Of a stretch of 6,155 bases of DNA, positions 1 through 4,940 are shown piece after piece. A model generated the notes under the pieces. The model worked only from the letters and a program-made list of their open reading frames with translations, was not told the origin of the DNA and made no database searches. A program made the position numbers and the translations under genes. Position 1 is the first letter of the stretch; every line of letters starts with the position of its first letter. Where the stretch lies: NCBI GenBank assembly GCA_002478575.1, contig DLOX01000208.1, positions 1 through 6,155 of the forward strand, written 5' to 3'. The stretch is from Sphingomonadales bacterium UBA7473 (GTDB taxonomy: Bacteria > Pseudomonadota > Alphaproteobacteria > Sphingomonadales > Sphingomonadaceae).

Positions 1-1
1 G

Positions 2-184
2 GCATTGCAAATCGCAGACATGTCAAGCTTCTGGCTTGCCTTGGCCTTGTTCATTCCCATGACCTTTGGGAATTGGCTGGGCGGCCTGGCCTTTGGGAAG
101 CTGGCCCCCGCAGTTTGGCGGGGGGCAGTGGCGGTGTTGCTTGGGCTGGCGGCTGCAACAGCGGTGTGGCGTTTGGTAGGTTAG
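2..184 (+). CDS. C-terminal end of a membrane protein, probably TauE/SafE-family exporter (5' partial)
   Basis: An open frame enters from the left edge and stops at TAG 182-184, giving 60 residues with no start in the window. The translation begins ALQIADMSSFW and ends TAVWRLVG. It is strongly hydrophobic, with two likely membrane helices at about residues 8-28 and 41-58. Between them is a short Gly-rich turn (GNWLGGLAFGKLAP) followed by a Trp-Arg pair. A Gly-x-x-x-Gly loop, then 'L-x-P-x-x-W/F-R' and a final hydrophobic helix running to the stop, is how TauE/SafE (sulfite exporter/YfcA-like) proteins usually end, so that family is the best guess. The frame is supported by hydrophobic periodicity and by the stop falling just before the hairpin repeat. 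It converges on the flavoprotein reductase gene. It could be another polytopic transporter; too little is visible to name the substrate. Confidence 0.6.
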   Translation, partial: ALQIADMSSFWLALALFIPMTFGNWLGGLAFGKLAPAVWRGAVAVLLGLAAATAVWRLVG

Positions 185-203
185 GGCTCAGGCCCCAACC
201 ACC

Positions 204-279
204 CTTCGTCAAGCTCAGGGTGAGCGGGAGGGCCAAGCAGAGCAGATATACCAGTCCGCTCAGGCTGAGCTTGACGAAG
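204..279. repeat. Large imperfect hairpin repeat, copy 1 (sphingomonad-type intergenic element)
   Basis: Arms 204-218 and 265-279 are perfectly complementary over 15 bp (core CTTCGTCAAGCTCAG). After a 2-bp mismatch (219-220 against 263-264) a further 7 bp pair (221-227 with 256-262), leaving a 28-nt loop. The element fills most of the gap between the converging membrane protein (stop 184) and reductase (stop 286-284) genes, and starts 4 nt past the reductase stop. Neither side has a clear T-run, so if it terminates transcription it is not a textbook intrinsic terminator. The same core recurs at 4833-4916. From memory, such GAGCTTGTCGAAG inverted repeats are common between genes in sphingomonads. 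Confidence 0.8.
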
Positions 280-283
280 CCCG

Positions 284-1510
284 CTAGCCCAATAGCTCCT
301 TCAATGGAACCGAAGCATCAGCAAGCTTGGCGGGATCAATCACCGCTCGGGCCTCAACAAGTTTCCGCCCCTGCACATAATCTTTGACCATGCTGACACA
401 ATCCAGCGCCACCACGGCCCCGCCCTTAAGATAGACGACAGAGAAGCTGCGGCTGGCCGGATCTCCCCGCGTGATCGCTTGATCATGGCCGGATGACAGC
501 CCCACCGTCTGGAGCTTCAGATCATATTGGTTCGACCAGAACCACGGCGTTGCGGCATAGCTGACCGCTTCACCACATATGGTTTTCGCCGCAATATTGG
601 CCTGATCATTGGCATTCTGGACGGACTCGAGCCGGATCACCGCACCATCGGCAAAGCCATTGGCATGCGCCGCGCAATCCCCAATTGCATAGACATGGGA
701 AAGCGAAGTGCGGCACTGCGCGTCAACATCAACGCCATTGCTGACAGAGGCCCCAGCCGCAACCAACGGCTCAATCGCGGGGATGATGCCAATGCCAACA
801 ATCACCATATCCGCGGCGACAACCTCCCCATTGGCAAGCTCGACACCCGTCACATGACCGGCTTCGCCGTGCAGAGCAACAACGCCCACCCCTGTGCGCA
901 GATCAACGCCACGGGCGCGATGTTCAGCCGCATAAAAGGCAGACAGGTCCTCGCCCGCCACCCGCGCCAAGACACGCGGCAAAGCTTCCAACAAGGTCAC
1001 GGGCTTTCCAAGCTTGGTGAGAACCGCTGCGGCTTCAAGCCCGATGTAACCACCGCCAACCACCGCGACATGAGAGACACCATCCAACGCCGCCATGATC
1101 GCGTCAACATCTTCGCGCGTGCGCACGGCGTGGATACCGGAGAGTTCAGCACCGGGACAAGTCAGCGGGCGAGGATCGCCGCCGGTCGCCCAGATAAGAT
1201 CACCAAAGCTCAGCGTATCGCCATCCGACAAGTCGACAGTCCGGGCCTCGGCGTCCACAGCTACGACTTCAGTGGAAAGCCGCATCTCAATGCCCTTGTC
1301 CGCCCAAAAGGCCGGCGGCCGGATATAAATCCGATCAAAGGTCTTTTCTTTGGCGAGATATTCTTTGGACAAGGGCGGGCGCTCATAAGGCGGCTCCGCT
1401 TCGCGCCCAATCATCAAGACGGAACCCGCAAAGCCATTCTGCCTAAGCGCAATCGCGGCCTGGGCACCCCCATGCCCAGCGCCTACGATGATAACATCAA
1501 ATTGAGTCAT
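284..1510 (-). CDS. FAD-dependent NAD(P)H:ferredoxin (rubredoxin-type) reductase
   Basis: 408 residues, the usual length for class I ferredoxin reductases such as putidaredoxin reductase or ArR, which pass electrons from NAD(P)H through FAD to a 2Fe-2S ferredoxin, classically for a P450 or ring oxygenase. Visible features: N-terminal FAD Rossmann motif GAGHGG (residues 10-15); family signature PYERPPLSKEYL (41-52); ATGG (108-111); second dinucleotide fold GGGYIG (152-157) with acidic E175 near the end of the following strand; FAD-binding YAIGDCA (274-280); and a C-terminal reductase domain with WFWSNQYDLKLQ (323-334). No membrane segment or signal is seen, so it is cytoplasmic. The start is ATG 1510, because the protein then begins directly at the FAD fold; a GGGGG-type RBS lies at 1513-1520 and the ATG overlaps the upstream stop as ATGA. 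A 14-residue longer start (1552) is unlikely. No ferredoxin or P450 gene is visible nearby, so the partner is unknown. Confidence 0.93.
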   Translation of the reverse strand: MTQFDVIIVGAGHGGAQAAIALRQNGFAGSVLMIGREAEPPYERPPLSKEYLAKEKTFDRIYIRPPAFWADKGIEMRLSTEVVAVDAEARTVDLSDGDTLSFGDLIWATGGDPRPLTCPGAELSGIHAVRTREDVDAIMAALDGVSHVAVVGGGYIGLEAAAVLTKLGKPVTLLEALPRVLARVAGEDLSAFYAAEHRARGVDLRTGVGVVALHGEAGHVTGVELANGEVVAADMVIVGIGIIPAIEPLVAAGASVSNGVDVDAQCRTSLSHVYAIGDCAAHANGFADGAVIRLESVQNANDQANIAAKTICGEAVSYAATPWFWSNQYDLKLQTVGLSSGHDQAITRGDPASRSFSVVYLKGGAVVALDCVSMVKDYVQGRKLVEARAVIDPAKLADASVPLKELLG

Positions 1511-2184
1511 GATCCCCCTAGATTCCCCAGCCAAAATCGTTCGCGGAACCATTTGGTGACGATATATTTCGTCCCAGCCTTAACCGCGCATCCCTCGTGG
1601 ATCGTCAGATCATTGGGCGCGCCGACATCATTCATGTTATTCCACATCACCAGCATCGCTGTTTGCGGTTGCACGCACATTCCAGCCTTGGGGAAATTGG
1701 TTTCCCCACCTTCTTCCGGCTCATTGAGATAGATCATGGCCGTCCAGGTGCGTTGTCCACCTGTTTTGCGTTCTGATTCCCAATAGGATTGGCTGGTGTG
1801 GAAATAATCATGGTGCGGCTTAAACTGTTGCCCCACGGCATAGCGCTGGCCTTGCAGCGTTTCGCCATGGCGAGGGTCCATCCCCATCAGCTCACAAATG
1901 CGCCGTTCAACCTTCATGATCAGCGGCTGATAAGGATCCAAGTTGCAGCTATGGCTGGTGCGAAAGCCATTTTGCTCGGTTCCTGCATAAAGCGTGGACG
2001 GATAATTATCCTGCTCGATCAGATCAATGACGCCCTGACATTCTTCGGGCGTCATGAAATATTGGCAGATGTAAAGGTCCAGCCCGGCTTGGCTGACCAC
2101 CTCCACCCGCTCATGCTTTTTGAGCTTGCGGCGGACATTCTTGCTGATGTCCGCCATTTTCTTGGAGCCAAGATCTTTGTTCAC
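1507..2184 (-). CDS. 2-oxoglutarate/Fe(II)-dependent oxygenase, prolyl 4-hydroxylase-like
   Basis: 225 residues from a GTG start. The C-terminal half is a prolyl-4-hydroxylase alpha-subunit-type double-stranded beta helix. The iron ligands are H124-x-D126 (in FKPHHDYF) and H196 (in LTIHEG). K206, ten residues after the distal His, is the expected 2-oxoglutarate-binding lysine, followed by the family ending KWFRE (211-215). GGETNFP (159-165) is also typical. The family hydroxylates proline or related side chains using O2 and 2-oxoglutarate; the substrate here is unknown. The N-terminus has a basic stretch (residues 14-27, KNVRRKLKKHERVE) and no signal peptide, so the protein is cytoplasmic. 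The GTG at 2184 overlaps the upstream stop as GTGA, mirroring the ATGA overlap with the downstream reductase. An in-frame ATG at 2157 is the alternative start; neither has a strong RBS. It is the middle gene of a three-gene operon. Confidence 0.9.
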   Translation of the reverse strand: MNKDLGSKKMADISKNVRRKLKKHERVEVVSQAGLDLYICQYFMTPEECQGVIDLIEQDNYPSTLYAGTEQNGFRTSHSCNLDPYQPLIMKVERRICELMGMDPRHGETLQGQRYAVGQQFKPHHDYFHTSQSYWESERKTGGQRTWTAMIYLNEPEEGGETNFPKAGMCVQPQTAMLVMWNNMNDVGAPNDLTIHEGCAVKAGTKYIVTKWFRERFWLGNLGGS

Positions 2185-3452
2185 TGGATCACGCGGCCTC
2201 TCACCATGACAAAATCGACTTTTTCAAGCGTGCGGATGTTGGATTGAGGATCTCCCTCTACCGCAATGATATCGGCGGACATGCCGGGCGCAAGGCGACC
2301 GACTTCGCTTTCCAGCCCCAGCAACTTCGCGGCACCTGTGGTTGCCGTTGCCAAAGCTTCGGAAGGAGTGAAACCTCCTAGTTCAACCATTTGCGCAAAT
2401 TCTTCGGCATTGCGGCCATGTTCAAACACGCCTGAGTCTGTGCCAAATGCAACCGTCACGCCCATATCCTTGGCGGCTTTCATCGCTTTGCCGACATTGG
2501 CGATCGTTTCACGAACCTTCACTTCAACGGTTGGTGTATAAATGCCTTTGCCCAGCCGTTCTCTTATGCCAGTGAAGGCCATCAGGGTTGGCACCATGGC
2601 CGTGCCGCTTGCTTTCATTGCCTTCAGCCCTTCCGCATCGACAAAGGTGCCATGTTCAATGGAATCAACTCCAGCCCGCGCAGCCCCAGCAATGCCTGAC
2701 GCCCCATGAGCATGAGCGGCGACCTTGAGGCCAAGGCTCCGCGCGGTATCGACAACAGCCTTCATCTCCGCATCAGTGAAATGCTGGCCAAGCCCGCGCC
2801 CTTGCTGAGACAACACGCCACCCGTCGCCGTGATCTTGATAACATCCGCCCCACGCTTTGAGGCTTCACGCACTCGGGTGGCGCATTGTTCGGGGCCTGT
2901 GCATGTATTCTGCCCGTCCAAAATGGCTGTCACCTCTGGACGGAAGCCAGACACGTCACCATGTCCGCCAATGATCGAGATTGCGGGGCCAGACGACAAG
3001 ATGCGCGGTCCGGGGATCAAGCCCTTTGCGGTCGCATCGCGCAAGGCAAAGCCCGTCACTTGGCCAGAGCCCAAATCGCGTACTGTCGTAAAGCCGGCAA
3101 GTGCGGTGATCCGGGCATTCTTTGCCCCAATCAAAGTGGCGAGCTCATCCGTCACCACCGCTTCGTCACGAAAATCGCCACCGGGATCGCCAGTCAAGTG
3201 AACATGGCTATCGATCAGGCCGGGAAGGATCGTCTTGCCCTTTAGGTCAATCACGCGCTGTCCCGCAACAGCTGCACTATGCCCCGCATCAACCGATTTG
3301 ATACGACCATTTTCAACAACCACGGTCGACGCCCCAAGCGCCGGTCGAGCCGCGTCCGTGATCACGCGTCCGGCATGGATCAGAACATTTTCGGCAAGGG
3401 CAGGCGATGCAACGCTTAGGCTTGCGGCAAGAGAAAGGGCAATGCGCTTCAT
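2181..3452 (-). CDS. Exported amidohydrolase (imidazolonepropionase-like / Xaa-Pro dipeptidase-type, COG1228)
   Basis: 423 residues. The N-terminal signal peptide MKRIALSLAASLSVASPALA (1-20) is followed by ENV, predicting a periplasmic enzyme. Binuclear metal-dependent amidohydrolase features are all present: HxH at H83/H85 (GLIDSHVHL), probable carboxylated lysine K206 (DVIKITATGG), metal His H247 in AAHAHG with H249 adjacent, H267 in SIEHGT, and catalytic Asp D339 in FGTDSG. A C-terminal beta-sandwich strand set (GRLAPGMSADIIAV, 385-398) completes the fold. Relatives characterised in Caulobacter and environmental samples hydrolyse Xaa-Pro or Xaa-Arg/Lys dipeptides; the exact substrate cannot be read here. 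C184 and C190 could form a disulfide in the periplasm. The start is ATG 3452, set by the signal peptide and an AAGGAG RBS 6 nt upstream; the longer open frame to 3554 would run through the upstream terminator. It is the first gene of an operon and overlaps the oxygenase by 4 nt. Confidence 0.92.
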   Translation of the reverse strand: MKRIALSLAASLSVASPALAENVLIHAGRVITDAARPALGASTVVVENGRIKSVDAGHSAAVAGQRVIDLKGKTILPGLIDSHVHLTGDPGGDFRDEAVVTDELATLIGAKNARITALAGFTTVRDLGSGQVTGFALRDATAKGLIPGPRILSSGPAISIIGGHGDVSGFRPEVTAILDGQNTCTGPEQCATRVREASKRGADVIKITATGGVLSQQGRGLGQHFTDAEMKAVVDTARSLGLKVAAHAHGASGIAGAARAGVDSIEHGTFVDAEGLKAMKASGTAMVPTLMAFTGIRERLGKGIYTPTVEVKVRETIANVGKAMKAAKDMGVTVAFGTDSGVFEHGRNAEEFAQMVELGGFTPSEALATATTGAAKLLGLESEVGRLAPGMSADIIAVEGDPQSNIRTLEKVDFVMVRGRVIQ

Positions 3453-3458
3453 AGGGCT

Positions 3459-3464
3459 CTCCTT
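3459..3464 (-). promoter_or_regulatory. Ribosome binding site of the amidohydrolase
   Basis: AAGGAG on the minus strand, 6 nt before ATG 3452. It decides the start in favour of the signal-peptide methionine rather than the upstream in-frame codon at 3554. I see no convincing -35/-10 pair in the 40 bases between it and the terminator. Confidence 0.8.
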
Positions 3465-3505
3465 AACGCTATCCTCTGAAAGGCTGGAGGCCAAATCGCA
3501 AGCAT

Positions 3506-3548
3506 GAAAAAGGGGCCCCGGACAGATTGTCCAAGGCCCCTTCTCTTT
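3506..3548 (-). terminator. Intrinsic terminator of the rcnB-like gene
   Basis: Outer arms 3510-3517 and 3535-3542 (AAGGGGCC/GGCCCCTT) and inner arms 3520-3524 and 3528-3532 (GGACA/TGTCC) enclose a 3-nt loop. The two intervening positions are C/A mismatches in plus-strand RNA but become G-U wobble pairs in minus-strand RNA, giving an unbroken 15-bp stem that ends in five U. The structure therefore fits termination of minus-strand transcription, 13 nt after the RcnB-like stop, and separates that gene from the amidohydrolase operon. Confidence 0.9.
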
Positions 3549-3560
3549 TGGCAAACGCGA

Positions 3561-4691
3561 TTACCAGAAGAAGTTGTGAATGACGTCCACCACATAACCT
3601 GATCTCAGATCGACGAGCAGCACATCATCATGATAGCGCACCCAGCGATAGGGACCATAAGCATCGGGCAAACGGTAACGCCAAGGATCGTTCACCCAAT
3701 AGCGATCAGAATAGAAGAGCCGATCCAGATAAATGCCAATGCTGAACCGGTTATATCCATAGCCATAGCCATAGGGTGAGCTATAGCGCGGCTGACGGTA
3801 GATATGCCGATATTGGTTGCGATATCCGCGCCAGTCATACCGACGATCATTGTGCCATCCGCGATCCCAGCGACGGCTATTGCTCCAGCCTTCACGGTTC
3901 CAATCCCGTCCACGATCATAACGACCATCGCGGTTCCGGTCCCAGCGGCGATCTAGGGTGCCGTCGCGGTTACGATCCCAGGTCCGGTCCAAATTGCCGT
4001 CCCTGTTGCGATCCCAGCGACGATCAAGATTGCCATCGCGGTTCCGGTCCCAAGTGCGATCTACCCGACCATTATTGTTCCGATCCCAGTTGCGATCGAC
4101 GCGGCCGTTGCCGTTGCGGTCCCAATTTCCGCCTGGTTGAGGCGCAGGAACGGGCTGAATGCCGCCATTTTGGCCGCGATCCCAATTCCGATCTCGATCA
4201 CGGTTGCCATCGCGATTGCGATCACGACCGCGCCAATCGCCTTGGTTGTTGCGATCTTGCCCGCGATCCCAACCGCCGCGGTTTCCATCATTGCCTACAT
4301 CGACGCGACGACGCTCAACAACTGGAGGTGCTGCTTGTGGAACAGGTTGCGTTTGGACTTGGGGGGCTTGATCCCGGTTGCGACCACGCCAACCTTGATT
4401 GTCGCCTTGTCCACGATTGCCCCAGCCGCTTGCATCACCCCAACCACTGCGGCCCCGCTCTGGACGAGCGGCAGGCATCGGCTGTGGAGGTGCAGCTTGC
4501 TGGCTTTGCGCGGAAGGTTGAGGCTGGCCGCGGAAAGCGCCGCCCCAAACACGGCGGCCTTCGCCGCGCCCTTCTGAGCGAGCTTCAGCACGCGCCGCCT
4601 GAATATCATCGCGGGTCCGCTCCCCTTCCTGCGCCACGGCAGGCGAGAAAGCGGCGGATGCCAAAAGAAGTGCAAATGTCAAAGCACGCAT
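3561..4691 (-). CDS. Exported RcnB-domain protein with tandem Asn/Asp/Arg/Trp-rich repeats
   Basis: 376 residues. A signal peptide (1-20, ending AVA before QE) predicts periplasmic location. Residues 21-130 are a Gln/Pro/Arg/Gly-rich low-complexity stretch. Residues 131-188 are degenerate D/R/N/W-rich sequence. Residues 189-260 are six exact-length 12-residue units of type (N/T/R)WDRNxDGxxDR. Residues 261-315 are rich in Trp, Tyr and Arg. The C-terminus, YWVNDPWRYRLP (331-342) to VVDVIHNFFW (367-376), matches the RcnB family (periplasmic protein of nickel/cobalt homeostasis in E. coli). Sphingomonads carry many RcnB-domain proteins whose role is not settled, so metal homeostasis is inference. 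The family member is usually much shorter; the repeats account for the extra length. The start is supported by AAGGAG at 4701-4706 (9-nt spacer) and the signal peptide. It is monocistronic, between a hairpin repeat/inverted-repeat region and its own terminator. Confidence 0.85.
   Translation of the reverse strand: MRALTFALLLASAAFSPAVAQEGERTRDDIQAARAEARSEGRGEGRRVWGGAFRGQPQPSAQSQQAAPPQPMPAARPERGRSGWGDASGWGNRGQGDNQGWRGRNRDQAPQVQTQPVPQAAPPVVERRRVDVGNDGNRGGWDRGQDRNNQGDWRGRDRNRDGNRDRDRNWDRGQNGGIQPVPAPQPGGNWDRNGNGRVDRNWDRNNNGRVDRTWDRNRDGNLDRRWDRNRDGNLDRTWDRNRDGTLDRRWDRNRDGRYDRGRDWNREGWSNSRRWDRGWHNDRRYDWRGYRNQYRHIYRQPRYSSPYGYGYGYNRFSIGIYLDRLFYSDRYWVNDPWRYRLPDAYGPYRWVRYHDDVLLVDLRSGYVVDVIHNFFW
3912..4127 (-). 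repeat. Six 36-bp tandem coding repeats (12-residue EF-loop-like units)
   Basis: The units encode residues 189-200, 201-212, 213-224, 225-236, 237-248 and 249-260 of the RcnB-like protein, without gaps. The consensus is WDRNRDGNLDR plus one variable residue. Within each, D-x-N-x-D/N-G-x-(V/L/Y)-D matches positions 1, 3, 5, 6, 8 and 9 of an EF-hand/dockerin-type calcium loop. Position 12 is a residue other than Glu. The protein motif is kept while many third codon positions differ between units, so the array is not a recent duplication. Confidence 0.9.
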
Positions 4692-4700
4692 GCCCCGTTA

Positions 4701-4706
4701 CTCCTT
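4701..4706 (-). promoter_or_regulatory. Ribosome binding site of the rcnB-like gene
   Basis: AAGGAG on the minus strand with a 9-nt spacer to ATG 4691. It supports the start that yields a clean signal peptide. Confidence 0.8.
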
Positions 4707-4766
4707 ACGCGGCGCGACTCAAACAGTCTCGCCTTGACGAAGGAAATGCACAACTCATCCTGACGC

Positions 4767-4789
4767 GTTGCTTAACAAAGATGTAAGCA
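4767..4789. promoter_or_regulatory. Perfect inverted repeat upstream of the rcnB-like gene (possible operator)
   Basis: TTGCTTA, a 9-nt spacer, then TAAGCAA. The 7-bp arms are perfectly symmetric and sit 75 nt before the ATG of the rcnB-like gene, in an otherwise unexplained intergenic stretch. This looks like a binding site for a dimeric regulator. The minus-strand reading TTAC-N7-TTAA is also one base off the alphaproteobacterial CtrA consensus TTAA-N7-TTAA. No clear sigma-70 -35/-10 pair was found next to it, so the regulator and the promoter position are unknown. Confidence 0.35.
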
Positions 4790-4832
4790 ATGGGACAGGA
4801 AAGGGGAGAAGGTCAGCAACCTAGGGTACCGT

Positions 4833-4916
4833 ATCCCTGAGCTTGTCGAAGGGCTGCCTTAGTCTTCCGGCAACTATGATAAGGGGGAAAGGCAACCCTT
4901 CGACAAGCTCAGGGAT
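4833..4916. repeat. Large hairpin repeat, copy 2, downstream of tldD
   Basis: Arms 4833-4853 and 4896-4916 are perfectly complementary over 21 bp (core CTGAGCTTGTCGAAGG). After one position (4854/4895), which is a G-U pair in minus-strand RNA, six more base pairs follow (4855-4860 with 4889-4894). In the tldD transcript this is a continuous 28-bp stem with a 28-nt loop, starting 25 nt past the tldD stop. There is no T-run, so it is a repeat-type hairpin rather than a canonical terminator, though it may still stabilise the 3' end or help termination. It belongs to the same family as the hairpin at 204-279. Confidence 0.85.
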
Positions 4917-4940
4917 GCGGCCTTATATTACGGGAGCTAC

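Noticed and set aside
527..1732. 401-codon open frame on the plus strand
   Set aside because: It lies antisense to the reductase and the oxygenase, both of which have complete catalytic motifs. Its translation has no recognisable domain, so it is a shadow of GC-rich codons.
3465..3505. Sigma-70 promoter for the amidohydrolase operon
   Set aside because: A promoter is expected here after the terminator, but only poor matches such as TTGGCC with GATAGC at 15-nt spacing are present; not supportable.
3453..3554. 34-residue N-terminal extension of the amidohydrolase
   Set aside because: It would read through the intrinsic terminator hairpin, lacks an RBS and would bury the signal peptide. ATG 3452 has AAGGAG upstream.
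3912..4127. 36-bp periodic repeats suggestive of a CRISPR array
   Set aside because: The units are contiguous with no spacers, diverge at third codon positions and keep a protein motif, so they are coding tandem repeats.
3776..4786. 336-codon Cys/Asp/His-rich open frame on the plus strand
   Set aside because: Its apparent Cys/Asp/Arg repeats arise from reading the 36-bp coding repeats of the RcnB-like gene antisense. The minus frame has a signal peptide, RBS, terminator and RcnB C-terminus.
4932..4940. GGGAGCTAC shared with 6042-6050, considered as a direct repeat or target-site duplication around tldD
   Set aside because: A 9-mer match with no flanking similarity and no mobile-element features is explainable by chance.
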